Source of the DNA: Massilia sp. UMI-21
Lineage (GTDB): Bacteria > Pseudomonadota > Gammaproteobacteria > Burkholderiales > Burkholderiaceae_D
Direction: 5' to 3'
NCBI GenBank assembly: GCA_015277795.1
Contig: CP063848.1
Coordinates: forward strand, 3,348,001 to 3,412,000
DNA: 64,000 bases
Of this stretch, positions 21,060 through 33,342 are shown one piece after another (the stretch's first letter is position 1; each line of letters begins with the position of its first letter). The position numbers and the translations under genes were made by a program. The notes beneath the pieces were generated by a model. It had not been told where the DNA came from. It made no database searches and saw only the letters and a program-made list of their open reading frames with translations.

Positions 21060-24000
21060 GCTGCTTGTGCCTCAGTTGCGAAATTCGCGGCGGACTCCAT
21101 GTCCACCGCCACGATGCGCGATACGCCCTGCTCCTGCATCGTCACACCGATCAGTTGGTTGGCCATCTCCATCGCGATCTTGTTGTGCGAGATGAAGAGG
21201 AATTGGGTATGGTCCGACATGCGCTTGACCATGCGGCAGAAGCGCTCGGTATTGGCGTCGTCCAGCGGGGCGTCCACCTCGTCCAGCAGGCAGAACGGCG
21301 CCGGGTTCAGGCGGAACATCGAGAATACCAGCGCGGTCGCCGTCAGCGCCTTCTCGCCACCCGAGAGCAGGTGGATGGTGGCGTTCTTCTTGCCCGGCGG
21401 CTGGGCCATCACCTGCACGCCGGCATCGAGGATCTCGTCGCCGGTCATCACCAGCTTGGCCTGGCCGCCTCCGAACAGGATCGGGAACAGCTCCGAGAAG
21501 TGGGTATTCACGCGGTCGAACGTATCCTGCAGCAGGTCGCGGGTCTCGCGATCGATGCGGTGGATCGCGTCTTCCAGCGTGGCGATCGCTTCCTGCAAGT
21601 CGTTGTACTGCGAATCGAGGTAGCGCTTGCGCTCGGTCGCCTGGGCCAGCTCGTCCACCGCCGCCAGGTTCACCGCGCCAAGCGCGCCGATGGCATTGGT
21701 CAGGCGCGTGACTTCGCCCTGCAGGTATTGCGGCTTCATGTCCGGCGTGAGTTTGTCGAGCAGCTCGGATTCGACTGCGCCGGTGCCGGCCAGCGCCTCG
21801 GCGAACTGTTCCTGGTTCAGGCGCGCGGCCTGTTCCTTCAGTTGCAGCTCGGTGATGCGGTCGCGCTGTGGCTGCAGGCTGCGCTCGTTCCCCATGCGCA
21901 TTTCCTCGAACTGGCGCAGTTGCTGGGTGATCTGGTCGAGCTCATGGCGGGCGTCGGCCAGCGCGCGTTCCTGGGTGCTGCGCCTGTCCAGCAGCACCTG
22001 CAGGCCCTCGTGGGCGGTGCCGGCTTCGAGCGCCTCGAGCTCCAGCCTGCCGGCGCCGAGGCTGGCGCCGACCTGCTCGGCCTGGCTGGTAGCGGTGCCG
22101 ATGTTGCGGCGCAGCTCCTCGATCTTGCTGCGCTGCGAACGCTCGGCGAACTGCGCCTCCTGGGCGCCGCGCTCGAGGTCGCGCAGCTTCTGGCGCGCGT
22201 CGGCGAGCAGCTGTTCCTTTTCCATGAAGGCGGCCTGGCCGTCCTCGTGGCCGCCCTGCAGTTCGGCCAGTTCCATGTCGAGCTGCTCGAATTCCTGCTC
22301 GGCTTCCGCGGCGGCTTGCCGCTGCTCGGCTTCCTGGGCGGCGATTTCGAGCAGGTCGGCGCCGATCTGGCCGCTGCGCTGATTGAAACGGGCCTCGATC
22401 TCGCTCTGCTTGAGCACGTCGATCTGCAGCGCATGCACTTCGCGCTGCAAGGTGGCGCAGCGCTGGCGCGCATCCTGCAAACGCCGGGTCAGGTCGGCGA
22501 CGGCGGCGTCGGCGCGGGCGGCGCGGCTCTTCGCTTCATCCGCCAGCAGGGTCTGGGCGCGCAGCTGCCGGGCCGTATTCTCGATCTCGTGCTGGCGCGC
22601 CAGCATGCCGTCCTGCTCCGCGTCGGGCGCGTGGAAGCGCACGCTGGACTGGCCGACCAGGTGACCCTGGCGGGTGACGAAGCTGCCGCCCTGCGGCAGG
22701 CGGGCACGGTTGGCGAAGGCCTCGGCGGCGTCCTGCGCCACGTAGACCCCATGCAGCCAGTCGGCCAGTACGCCGCGCAGGCCCGGCTCGTTCAGGCGCA
22801 GCAGGCTGGCGAGCGGCTTCAGGCCGTCGGGGCCATGCGCCAGGCCATCCGCCGCGGCGGCCGGCGAGTACAGCGCCAGGCGGGCTGGCGGCGCGTCGCC
22901 GAAGAAGGCCTTGGCCCAGTCGAGATTCGACACCTCGAGCGCGCCGGAGCGTTCGCGCAGCACCGCTTCCAGTGCGGTCTCCCAGCCCGGCTCGATGTCG
23001 AGCCTCTGCCACAGGCGCGGCAGGCCGCCCAGTTCGTGCTTGTCCAGCCAGGGCTGGACCTTGCCCTGGGTTTGCACCCGGTCCTGCAACTGGCGCAGTG
23101 CGGCCAGGCGGGCTTCCAGCTGGGCGTTCGCGCTGCCTTCCCGTGCCACCAGCGCGTGCGCGTCCCGGCGTTCCTGCTCGACCGCGTCCTGGCGCGCCGT
23201 CGCTTCGTCGAGCAGCATGCCCTGCTCTTCCAGCGCCAGCTGCGTTTCTTCGAGTTGCAGGCGCAGATTGTCGAGGGTGGCGCTGTCCGGCAGGTTCAGG
23301 CCGTTACGCTCCTGTTGCAGGCGTTCGCGCCGGCCGGCAAGGCCGGTCAGGATATTGGCCGCGTTGCGCTGGTGGGCACTGGCCAGCTCGATGCGCTGCT
23401 GCACCTGCATGATGCGGGCGCGCGACTCGCTAGCAGCCTCCTGGGCCTGGCGCCAGGCGGCTTCCAGTTCAGGCACCCGTTCGCCATGGCTTTCGAGCGC
23501 GATCTGGGCGCCTTCGGCACGCGCGCCGAGTTCTTCCAGCGTGATCTCGGCCTCTTGCAGCTGCTCTTCGTACTCCTGGCGCTGGGCCAGCCACCCGTCC
23601 CTCTGCGCGCCCAGGGTGCCGAGCTGGTTCTGCAGGCGGGTGCGCGACTCGACCACGAACTTGATCTGGGCTTCCAGGCTGCCGATCTCGGAATTGGTCT
23701 GGTACAGGGCCCCTTGCGCCGTGTGCAGGCGGTCGCCGATGCTGAAGTGCGCCTGGCGCATGTTTTCCAGCTCGAGCTCGACGTTGCGCAGCTTGGCGGT
23801 CTGCGCTTCGAGGGCGGTCTGCGCTTCTTCGACTTCGCGGAAGTAGCGCAGCTGCTCGGCCTTGGCTTCGTTCTTGCGCAGCAGCCAGAGCAGCTTCTGC
23901 TTTTCTTCCTGGTCGGCCTGCAGCTGGTGGAAGCGATTGGCCACCGCGGCCTGTCCCTCCAGCTTGTCGAGGTTGGCATTCAGTTCGCGCAGGATGTCCT

Positions 24001-24583
24001 CGACCCGCAGCAGGTTCTCGCGCGTGTCGGAGAGCCGGTTCTCGGTCTCGCGGCGGCGTTCCTTGTACTTGGAGACGCCGGCGGCTTCCTCGAGGAACAC
24101 GCGCAGCTCTTCCGGACGCGATTCGATGATCCGCGCGATCATGCCCTGGCCGATGATGGCGTAGGCGCGCGGGCCCAGGCCGGTGCCGAGGAAGATGTCC
24201 TGGATGTCGCGCCGGCGCACCGGCTGGCCGTTGATGTAGTAGGTGGAGGTGCCGTCGCGCGTGAGGGTGCGCTTGACCGCGATCTCGGCGTATTGGCCCC
24301 ACTGCCCCGCCGCCTTGCCCATGCTGTTGTCGAATACCAGTTCGACCGAGGCGCGCCCGGCCGGCTTGCGGTGGGTGGAGCCATTGAAGATCACGTCCTG
24401 CATCGACTCGCCGCGCAGCTCGGAAGCCTTGGATTCGCCCAGCACCCAGCGCACGGCGTCGATGATGTTCGACTTGCCGCAGCCGTTCGGGCCGACCACG
24501 CCGACGAGCTGGCCGGGCACCTGGAAATTGGTGGGATCGACGAAAGACTTGAATCCCGACAATTTGATGGAGGAAAGGCGCAC
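21056..24583 (-). CDS. smc: Chromosome segregation ATPase SMC
   Basis: A 1175-residue condensin subunit that organises the chromosome. The Walker A motif GPNGCGKS is at 31-38, followed by VRWVLGES. Long coiled coils flank a central hinge (about 515-640). The C-terminal head carries the signature LSGGEKALTATAL and Walker B CLLDEVDAPLDD. The length equals the canonical SMC. It is the first gene of the smc-zipA-ligA-galU-def block. Partner genes scpA and scpB are not in the window. Confidence 0.96.
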   Translation of the reverse strand: MRLSSIKLSGFKSFVDPTNFQVPGQLVGVVGPNGCGKSNIIDAVRWVLGESKASELRGESMQDVIFNGSTHRKPAGRASVELVFDNSMGKAAGQWGQYAEIAVKRTLTRDGTSTYYINGQPVRRRDIQDIFLGTGLGPRAYAIIGQGMIARIIESRPEELRVFLEEAAGVSKYKERRRETENRLSDTRENLLRVEDILRELNANLDKLEGQAAVANRFHQLQADQEEKQKLLWLLRKNEAKAEQLRYFREVEEAQTALEAQTAKLRNVELELENMRQAHFSIGDRLHTAQGALYQTNSEIGSLEAQIKFVVESRTRLQNQLGTLGAQRDGWLAQRQEYEEQLQEAEITLEELGARAEGAQIALESHGERVPELEAAWRQAQEAASESRARIMQVQQRIELASAHQRNAANILTGLAGRRERLQQERNGLNLPDSATLDNLRLQLEETQLALEEQGMLLDEATARQDAVEQERRDAHALVAREGSANAQLEARLAALRQLQDRVQTQGKVQPWLDKHELGGLPRLWQRLDIEPGWETALEAVLRERSGALEVSNLDWAKAFFGDAPPARLALYSPAAAADGLAHGPDGLKPLASLLRLNEPGLRGVLADWLHGVYVAQDAAEAFANRARLPQGGSFVTRQGHLVGQSSVRFHAPDAEQDGMLARQHEIENTARQLRAQTLLADEAKSRAARADAAVADLTRRLQDARQRCATLQREVHALQIDVLKQSEIEARFNQRSGQIGADLLEIAAQEAEQRQAAAEAEQEFEQLDMELAELQGGHEDGQAAFMEKEQLLADARQKLRDLERGAQEAQFAERSQRSKIEELRRNIGTATSQAEQVGASLGAGRLELEALEAGTAHEGLQVLLDRRSTQERALADARHELDQITQQLRQFEEMRMGNERSLQPQRDRITELQLKEQAARLNQEQFAEALAGTGAVESELLDKLTPDMKPQYLQGEVTRLTNAIGALGAVNLAAVDELAQATERKRYLDSQYNDLQEAIATLEDAIHRIDRETRDLLQDTFDRVNTHFSELFPILFGGGQAKLVMTGDEILDAGVQVMAQPPGKKNATIHLLSGGEKALTATALVFSMFRLNPAPFCLLDEVDAPLDDANTERFCRMVKRMSDHTQFLFISHNKIAMEMANQLIGVTMQEQGVSRIVAVDMESAANFATEAQAA

Positions 24584-24787
24584 GTTGCTTCGGCTTGGGC
24601 TAGAGAGTCGTCAAAGGCCCAATCATACCATCTGTTGCTTGCCTAACGGCTAAGGAACATCCATGAAGCGGCGAACCTGCCTTCCCTGCCGCCGCCCATC
24701 CACGGGCAGGCATTTCTGGAGAGTAAGGTGCATGGGGGCTGCGCGGGCGGTGCCATCTTGCCCGCACCGACAAACTGCTGCCGAGTA
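24584..24787. other. Intergenic region upstream of smc
   Basis: A 204-bp gap that should contain the smc promoter and the 3' end of the DUF1631 transcript. A short inverted repeat (CTGCC...GGGCAG) is visible, but no T-tract and no convincing RNA gene. Confidence 0.4.
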
Positions 24788-27082
24788 TCAGGTGTGCGCG
24801 GCGGACGGTCCGGCGTCGTTTTCGGCGGCGCGCCCGACCGCCTCGCCCAGCACGCGTCCGACCACGCCGTCGAGCGCCAGCACCCGGATGCTGCCGCTGC
24901 GGAAGGCGTCGGCCAAACGTTCGGCCGGCAGCGAGAAGGCTTCTTTCCGGTTGGCGCCGGAAAAGATGAACAGCGTGCGCAAGGGGCTGACCCAGGCCAG
25001 TCGCAGCTTGCGCACCCCGGCCGCGCCGCTGAATTCGACGCGCATGCCGCGCTCCAGCCCGGCCAGGGCGGTCGCCGCCGGGTCGGTGGACGCTTCCTCG
25101 TCGGCGGCCGCCGCCTGCTCCTGGGCGATGCGGCGCAGCGCGTCCTGCTGGGCTGCCTCCACCGCCAGTTCCAACTGCCGTTCCGGCGACAGCTCGATCG
25201 GCGCGCGCACGATGGTGGCGTGGCAGTCGGCCAGTTCGGCAAAGAACTGCAAGCGCTCGGCATCCTGCCATTGGACGGCGTCGAGCCATTTATTCAAGGT
25301 GGCGAGCAGCGCCGGCAGCCGCTTGATGAGCGCCTTGCGCTGTTCCTGGGTGGCCTTCGGCTTGACGCTCCAGATCAGGTCGTCCATGGCGCGGGTGGCG
25401 TTGTCCACCGCGCCCGGCTTGCTGTCCTCGATGGTATAGGCCAGTGTCAACACCGGCGTCCAGCGCTGTTCCAGGAACGTGCCGACCAGCGCCACCACCT
25501 GCTCCCCGGCCAGGCGCAGCGAGACCGCCTTGCGCGCCGAGCGGCTGGCGGCGGCCTGTTTTTCCTGGCGCGTGGCCTGCGCGATCGGCCCCGCGATGGC
25601 CGCCTGCGCGGCCTGTTCGCGCGCGGCGATGCTCGCTTCGAGGTCGGCCACCGCGGCGGCGAAGACTTCCGGCTGCGCTTCCAGGCGCAGCTTGTCGACG
25701 CCCCGCTGCATCGCGCGGTAGACCGGATCGTCCGGGTTGGCGCCCTGCTCCCAGCCGGCACTCGACAACAGGTCGAGCATGCGCCGGGCCGGATGCGCCT
25801 CTTCGAAGAAGAAGCTGCGGTCCTTGAGGGCCGCCTTCAACACCGGCACCTGCAGGAAGGCGATCAGTTCGCGCGTCTCGTGCGGGATCGATTCGTCCAG
25901 CAGCACGGTCTCGAAAATGCGCGACAGCAGGTCGAGCGTGGTCTCGTCGCCGCGCGACAGGCTGCCCTGGGGCAGGCTCTGTTTCAGGCGCGGCAGGTAG
26001 AACACCTCGTGCGCGCCGGACGCTTGCGCAAGCATGCCCGAGCCCGCGGCAGGCGGCGCGCCACCCAGCTTGTCGAGCACCTCGATCAGCGGCGCCGACA
26101 TTGCCGCCGCCAATCCCGCCGCATGCGGGACCGGAACGCCGGCCACCGGTGCGGGCCCGGCATTGGGCGTCACCGTCCCGGCGCCCGGCTGCCCCGCGCT
26201 GCCCCGGGCTGCCGGGCCGGCCGCGAAGCCGGCCGCCGCGCTCGGGCGCCAGCCGCCGCTGCCCTGCGGCAGGTCGGGAATCTCGGGGATAGCGAGGTCG
26301 GCGCCCGCCGCTGCCTCGGCCGCGCCGAACAGCTGACGCAACTGCCGGGTCACGGCCGTATCGCGGCGCGCCCGTGCGGCCCTGGCGGCGGCGCTGTCGT
26401 CGGTCTTGGCGAAGCGCGCGTCCTGCCCGCGCGCCCGCGCCGGCTTGAGCTTGTCGTTCAGCGCGTCGAGCAGCGGCCCGAGATCGAACACGATCCCCGG
26501 ACGCAGCAAGGGCAGCACCAGCTCGTGCGAGGCTTGATCGGGCTCGAATTCGCACCAGGCTTCCTGCAGCGCGCGCAGGAAGACTTCCGGACGGAAGGGA
26601 TTGTGGCTGGCGCGCACCAGTTCGCGCCCGAGCAACACGCCCAGGCGCACCCCCAGGCTGGCCAGGCGTTCCGAATGCTGGATATCGAAGGGCCGACTGA
26701 CGGCCGCGAACGCCAACTGATTATCCATTTCCTCGAGCGGCACCAGGCTCAGGGTCAAGGGGGCGGGCGCGGCTGGGGTCAAGCCGGGCGCCAGCAGTGC
26801 GACTTCCTTGCGCAGCGCCAGTTCGATGCCGGTCGAGGCCAGGTGCACGAAGGCGTAGGCATTGTCCTTGAGAAGATTGCCGGACCGGATGCGGCGCGCG
26901 GCCTGCTGGGGATCGGGACCGGCCGTCGTCATGTCCAGCAGCACAGCGCTCATGCGTTTGGCCACGTCCATCAGCCCGTCGCCTGCCTGCGTCGTCGCGA
27001 CGGAGACGAGCGCGTCCAGCGTCGCCTGTTGCGCGCTGGCGGCCTTGCGGGCGGCGGGTGTCTGGGCAGTGTTCACGGCCAT
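24788..27082 (-). CDS. DUF1631 family protein
   Basis: A 764-residue cytoplasmic protein of the DUF1631 family, common in beta- and gammaproteobacteria and sometimes mislabelled as thymidine phosphorylase. It is helix-rich with a low-complexity Ala/Gly/Pro segment at about 255-330. The N-terminal region (DALVSVATTQAGDGLMDVAK) and the ELIAFLQVPVLKAALKDRSFF segment are the recognisable family blocks. No catalytic motif is visible. The ATG at 27080-27082 has no in-frame competitor. It appears to be monocistronic. Function unknown. Confidence 0.8.
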   Translation of the reverse strand: MAVNTAQTPAARKAASAQQATLDALVSVATTQAGDGLMDVAKRMSAVLLDMTTAGPDPQQAARRIRSGNLLKDNAYAFVHLASTGIELALRKEVALLAPGLTPAAPAPLTLSLVPLEEMDNQLAFAAVSRPFDIQHSERLASLGVRLGVLLGRELVRASHNPFRPEVFLRALQEAWCEFEPDQASHELVLPLLRPGIVFDLGPLLDALNDKLKPARARGQDARFAKTDDSAAARAARARRDTAVTRQLRQLFGAAEAAAGADLAIPEIPDLPQGSGGWRPSAAAGFAAGPAARGSAGQPGAGTVTPNAGPAPVAGVPVPHAAGLAAAMSAPLIEVLDKLGGAPPAAGSGMLAQASGAHEVFYLPRLKQSLPQGSLSRGDETTLDLLSRIFETVLLDESIPHETRELIAFLQVPVLKAALKDRSFFFEEAHPARRMLDLLSSAGWEQGANPDDPVYRAMQRGVDKLRLEAQPEVFAAAVADLEASIAAREQAAQAAIAGPIAQATRQEKQAAASRSARKAVSLRLAGEQVVALVGTFLEQRWTPVLTLAYTIEDSKPGAVDNATRAMDDLIWSVKPKATQEQRKALIKRLPALLATLNKWLDAVQWQDAERLQFFAELADCHATIVRAPIELSPERQLELAVEAAQQDALRRIAQEQAAAADEEASTDPAATALAGLERGMRVEFSGAAGVRKLRLAWVSPLRTLFIFSGANRKEAFSLPAERLADAFRSGSIRVLALDGVVGRVLGEAVGRAAENDAGPSAAHT

Positions 27083-27209
27083 GGTGGTGAGGCGGATCGA
27101 TTATTCCATTGTGCCACATTATTTCCACAAGGCAATGAGAAAGTGCATATGTCGCCTGGCCCAGCCCTGCGCTGCGCATGTTGTGCCCTACTCGACCGGA
27201 AATAACGCC

Positions 27210-27237
27210 TTGAGAACGTCGGAGGCTGTCCTACACT
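27210..27237 (+). promoter_or_regulatory. Possible promoter of KGG-repeat gene
   Basis: TTGAGA and TACACT are separated by 16 bases, about 130 bp before the start codon. The boxes are close to the sigma-70 consensus, but the leader would be long; a stress sigma factor is also plausible. Confidence 0.3.
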
Positions 27238-27364
27238 GGATCACGCGGTGTTCCGATACCGGGTCATCTGCACGGAAAGCATGATGGCTCGACCGGAATT
27301 GCTGCGGTAACGCTCCACAGCTCGGCAAGCAGGACATTTTTCCCCTACTGGAAAGGAAATGATC

Positions 27365-27574
27365 ATGGCCTCGAATCAAGGAAAATCGAACCGCGGCGGC
27401 ACCCCGCAACAGCACGCGGAAGCGGGCCGCCAGAGCCACAAGAATGACGGCAACAAGCAGTCGGGTTCGGGCTCGGGCTCGCGCTCCGGCAGCAGCAGCG
27501 GCACCCGCGGCGGCACCCCGGAGCAGCACGCCGAAGCCGGCCGCCAAAGCCACAAGAACGACAAGAACCGCTGA
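27365..27574 (+). CDS. KGG-repeat general stress protein
   Basis: A 69-residue, very hydrophilic Gly/Ser/His/Lys-rich protein with two near-identical blocks: RGGTPQQHAEAGRQSHKND and RGGTPEQHAEAGRQSHKND. These match the KGG (Con-10/GsiB-like) stress-protein motif. The blocks are joined by a SGSGSGSRSGSSSG linker. The second ATG (27365) was chosen because AGGA lies 7-8 bases upstream, whereas the ATG at 27359 sits on top of the ribosome binding site. It is likely disordered and stress-induced by analogy. A strong terminator follows. Confidence 0.8.
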   Translation: MASNQGKSNRGGTPQQHAEAGRQSHKNDGNKQSGSGSGSRSGSSSGTRGGTPEQHAEAGRQSHKNDKNR

Positions 27575-27619
27575 TCCGGCGGCAGGCCCGGCCTGCCTCC
27601 TGCATGGCGACTGTCGTCG

Positions 27620-27646
27620 GCCCACCGCATGCGGTGGGCTTTTTTT
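27620..27646 (+). terminator. Rho-independent terminator after KGG gene
   Basis: GCCCACCGCATGCGGTGGGC is a perfect 20-base palindrome followed by seven T residues on the plus strand. It lies 45 bp after the stop. Confidence 0.85.
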
Positions 27647-27679
27647 CGGGCGCAAGACAGGCGCCCGGCCGGCACGACA

Positions 27680-28240
27680 TCAGATATTGCGCAGCATGCC
27701 GCCCTTCGGCGGACGGAAGTCGCGGACGTCGTTCACCAGCCCGGCAATCTTGGCGTCGCGCGCATTCAGGTGCAGATCGGAGTACTGGTGGATGGCCCAT
27801 TGCTCCGGCGTCAGTTCGACACACTTGCGCAGGATCGATTCGGTGCGCGCATCGTCCGCGCGCAGGCCTTCGACAATGATGTTCAGCGCATCCGGGCGCG
27901 AGCCGGGCGAGGCCGTCGCGTGCGACTTGTGCACCATGAAGCGCGCGGTCTCGCTGCAATAGCGCTCGCTGCCCGCCAGGTAGAGGATGACCGCGATCGA
28001 CGCCACCGCCCCGCCGTTGTACATGACGAACTTGATCGGCGAATTGGCCAGGAAGTTGTGCAGGCACAGGCCGTCGCTGACATAGCCGCCGTTCGACTGC
28101 ACCAGCACATGGGCCGTCTCGATGCCGTCCTCGGTCATCATCGACACTGCTTCGAACACCCGGTGCACCATGTCGCTGTTGACGTCGCCCGACAGTGTGA
28201 ACCAGGCTTCCTTGACCTGCTGTGCTTTCTCTTCGCTCAT
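27680..28240 (-). CDS. Orphan ClpP/crotonase-fold serine protease-like protein
   Basis: A 186-residue cytoplasmic protein with a ClpP-like fold. The region around the nucleophile, YNGGAVASIAVILYLAGS, holds Ser81, and FMVHKSHATA holds His104, in the positions of the ClpP catalytic Ser and His. An Asp is available in QYSDLHL. The protein is divergent from housekeeping ClpP, lacks the usual GxASMGA wording and has no Clp ATPase neighbour. The ATG at 28238-28240 starts MSEEKAQQVKEAW; the longer frame runs back through the gcv promoter and is rejected. Whether it is an active protease, and with which unfoldase, is unknown. Confidence 0.75.
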   Translation of the reverse strand: MSEEKAQQVKEAWFTLSGDVNSDMVHRVFEAVSMMTEDGIETAHVLVQSNGGYVSDGLCLHNFLANSPIKFVMYNGGAVASIAVILYLAGSERYCSETARFMVHKSHATASPGSRPDALNIIVEGLRADDARTESILRKCVELTPEQWAIHQYSDLHLNARDAKIAGLVNDVRDFRPPKGGMLRNI

Positions 28241-28377
28241 AGTTTTTCCCACTGCAAAGTGTGTGGAATAAGTGTAGCAAAAACGCGCCCGAAAGCCATT
28301 TCCGGTCGGCCCGCCAATAGTGCGCGGCAATTCTTTTTGGAAATCGCCAATCTTGCCCCTGGGCGAGGCCCATTTGG

Positions 28378-28406
28378 TTGACACCAATCCAATGCTGGCA
28401 TATCCT
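28378..28406 (+). promoter_or_regulatory. Promoter of the gcvTHP operon
   Basis: Consensus TTGACA is followed after exactly 17 bases by TATCCT. The predicted start near 28413 is a few bases before the first glycine aptamer. This is a strong sigma-70 promoter by eye. Confidence 0.75.
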
Positions 28407-28414
28407 CCACAGTC

Positions 28415-28611
28415 TTGACCGGGAGAGCGCAGGAACACCTGCCGCCGAAGGGGCACTACCCACAAACTCTCAGGCAAAAGGACTGGTCAGGGAGCGGCAG
28501 CGCACGGCGCGGCCCGCTCACACTCTGGAGAGCGGCCCCGCGACACACGGAGCCCACCGAAGGGGCAGGCGGCAATGCCGCTATCTCTCAGGTACCAAGG
28601 ACAGAGGGGAT
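28415..28611 (+). ncRNA. Tandem glycine riboswitch (two gcvT-type aptamers)
   Basis: Two glycine aptamers lie head to tail in the 5' leader of gcvT. The first contains GGGAGAGC, GCCGAAGGGGCA, ACTCTCAGGCAAAAGGACTG; the second contains ACTCTGGAGAGC, CACCGAAGGGGCAGGC, ATCTCTCAGGTACCAAGGAC and ends with AGAGGGG. These are the hallmark conserved strings of the class. Glycine binding is expected to turn on the glycine cleavage operon. The 50 bases after aptamer 2 hold the gcvT start and no obvious terminator, so control of translation initiation is inferred. Confidence 0.93.
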
Positions 28612-28660
28612 ACAGGCGCCCACATGGCGCACGCACCCCTATTCACTGCCCGAGGACCCC

Positions 28661-29779
28661 ATGACGCTCAAAGCGACCCCGCTCAATTCCGCACACCGCT
28701 CCCTGGGAGCCAAGATGGTCGACTTCGGCGGCTGGGACATGCCGGTCAACTACGGCTCCCAGATCGAGGAGCACAATGCCGTCCGCCTCGATGCCGGCAT
28801 GTTCGACGTCTCGCACATGTGCGTGGTGGACCTGAAGGGCGCGAACGTGCGCGCTTTCCTGCGCGGCCTGCTGGCCAACAACGTCGACAAGCTGCAAATT
28901 CCCGGCAAGGCGCTCTACTCCTGCATGCTCAACCCCGAGGGCGGCGTGATCGACGACCTGATCGTCTACTACTTCAGCGAAGACTGGTTCCGCCTGGTCG
29001 TCAACGCCGGCACCGCCGAGAAGGACGTGGCCTGGATGCAGCAGCAGAACGCGGCCACCGATTCCGGCGTCACCATTACCCAGCGCCGCGATGGCAACGA
29101 CCCGATCGCCCTGATCGCGGTGCAGGGCCCGAACGCCCGCGCCAAGGTGTGGCAGGTGCTGCCGGCTACCCAGGCCGCTTCCGAACCGCTCAAGCCGTTC
29201 AATGTCGTGATCGTCCCCGATACCCCGTTCGGCGAAGTCATGGTGGCGCGCACCGGCTACACCGGCGAAGACGGCTTCGAAATCGGCGTCGCTGCCAGCC
29301 AGGTCGAAGCCCTGTGGAAGGCCTTCGCCGCTGCCGGCATCACGCCGGCCGGCCTGGGCGCGCGCGACACCCTGCGCCTGGAAGCGGGCATGAACCTGTA
29401 CGGCCAGGACATGGACGATAGCGTGAACCCGCTCGACGCCGGCCTGGCCTGGACCGTCGACCTGGTCTCGGAGCGCGACTTCATCGGCAAGGCGGCGCTG
29501 CAGGCGAAAGGCCAGCAGGCCAATTTCGTCGGCCTGATCCTGCGCGAGAAAGGCGGCATCCTGCGCGCCCACCAGAAGGTGGTCGCGGCTTCCGGCAATG
29601 CAGGCGAGATCACCAGCGGCACCTTCAGCCCGAGCATGCAGCAGGCGATCGCGCTGGCGCGCGTGCCGCTCGACGTGGCCGTCGGCGACACCGTGCACGT
29701 CGAGATCCGCGACAAGAAACTGGCTGCCAGCGTGGTGAAGCTGCCGTTCGTGCGTAACGGCAAAGTTCTCGCAGTCTGA
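28661..29779 (+). CDS. gcvT: Glycine cleavage system T protein (aminomethyltransferase)
   Basis: A 372-residue tetrahydrofolate-dependent enzyme that takes the methylamine-derived carbon from lipoyl-GcvH and releases ammonia. Family blocks are clear: [44 protein letters not shown] and [19 protein letters not shown]. The ATG at 28661 follows GAGGACCCC. Longer in-frame codons upstream belong to the riboswitch and are not translated. It is the first gene of gcvT-gcvH-gcvP and is controlled by the upstream glycine riboswitch. Confidence 0.96.
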   Translation: MTLKATPLNSAHRSLGAKMVDFGGWDMPVNYGSQIEEHNAVRLDAGMFDVSHMCVVDLKGANVRAFLRGLLANNVDKLQIPGKALYSCMLNPEGGVIDDLIVYYFSEDWFRLVVNAGTAEKDVAWMQQQNAATDSGVTITQRRDGNDPIALIAVQGPNARAKVWQVLPATQAASEPLKPFNVVIVPDTPFGEVMVARTGYTGEDGFEIGVAASQVEALWKAFAAAGITPAGLGARDTLRLEAGMNLYGQDMDDSVNPLDAGLAWTVDLVSERDFIGKAALQAKGQQANFVGLILREKGGILRAHQKVVAASGNAGEITSGTFSPSMQQAIALARVPLDVAVGDTVHVEIRDKKLAASVVKLPFVRNGKVLAV

Positions 29780-29836
29780 CCAAGAAAAACCAACAACAAG
29801 CTTTATACTACCGCCTCATCCCTATTGGAGCCTTAC

Positions 29837-30217
29837 ATGAACATCCCAACCGACCTGAAATACACCGAGTCCCACGAGTGGGTGCGCCGCGAAGCCGACG
29901 GCAGCCTGACCGTCGGCATCACCGAGTACGCACAGGACGCGCTGGGCGACATCGTGTTCGTCGAGCTGCCGCAGGTCGGCAAGGCATTCACCGCCGGCGA
30001 CGACGCCGCGGTGGTCGAGTCGGTCAAGGCCGCCAGCGACATCTACGCCCCGGTGTCGGGCACCGTCACCGCCTTCAACCAGCCGGTCGCCGACGCCCCG
30101 GATTCGATCAACCAGGACGCCTACGGCGCCTGGCTGTTCAAGCTGGCCCCGAGCGACGCCGGCGCCTTCGACAAGCTGCTGGACGCCGACGCCTACGGCA
30201 AGACCACCGGCGCCTGA
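29837..30217 (+). CDS. gcvH: Glycine cleavage system H protein (lipoyl carrier)
   Basis: A 126-residue lipoyl carrier that shuttles the aminomethyl group between GcvP, GcvT and dihydrolipoamide dehydrogenase. The lipoylated lysine is Lys64 in [17 protein letters not shown]. The ATG at 29837 has TTGGAG seven bases upstream; an ATG four codons earlier is not used because the binding site overlaps it. It follows gcvT by 57 nt. The gap to gcvP (184 bp) is unusually long and filled by a palindromic repeat. Confidence 0.96.
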   Translation: MNIPTDLKYTESHEWVRREADGSLTVGITEYAQDALGDIVFVELPQVGKAFTAGDDAAVVESVKAASDIYAPVSGTVTAFNQPVADAPDSINQDAYGAWLFKLAPSDAGAFDKLLDADAYGKTTGA

Positions 30218-30223
30218 GATGTT

Positions 30224-30325
30224 CGTAGGGTGGGCGGCTGTGCCGCCCACGCGTCCAGCGCACGGACGCACCGTGCCAATGCATGTTTTCCTTGAACGCG
30301 TGGGCAAGAACTTGCCCACCCTACG
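30224..30325. repeat. Composite palindromic element between gcvH and gcvP
   Basis: The ends are perfect 12-bp inverted repeats, CGTAGGGTGGGC and GCCCACCCTACG. Inside are three hairpins in a row: GTGGGCGGC/GCCGCCCAC with a TGT loop (30230-30250), GCGTCC/GGACGC (30251-30269) and GTGGGCAAG/CTTGCCCAC with an AA loop (30300-30319). The mirror-image layout is like a bacterial interspersed mosaic element. In the transcript it could act as a processing or stability element separating gcvTH from gcvP. Confidence 0.8.
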
Positions 30326-30401
30326 GTATGAACTTTTCGCCGCCTGCGCGGCCCGTTTCACCGGCTTCACCCCCCATTCTCCCCTTCTCCTGGCCATTAC
30401 C

Positions 30402-33281
<2,880 letters not shown>

Positions 33282-33293
33282 TCTGCGACAATG

Positions 33294-33341
33294 GCGTAGG
33301 GCGGTCCGGGGCGCGCAGCCGCTTTGGCGGCCGCCCTACGC
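33294..33341. repeat. Palindromic repeat after gcvP
   Basis: GCGTAGGGCGG and CCGCCCTACGC form an 11-bp perfect stem with a 26-base loop, placed between the convergent gcvP and chemoreceptor genes. The arm (CGTAGGG) matches the outer arm of the element between gcvH and gcvP. Confidence 0.7.
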
Positions 33342-33342
33342 G

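Noticed and set aside
24584..24787. Small stable RNA between smc and the DUF1631 gene
   Set aside because: Compared by eye with SRP RNA and 6S RNA; the conserved cores are missing.
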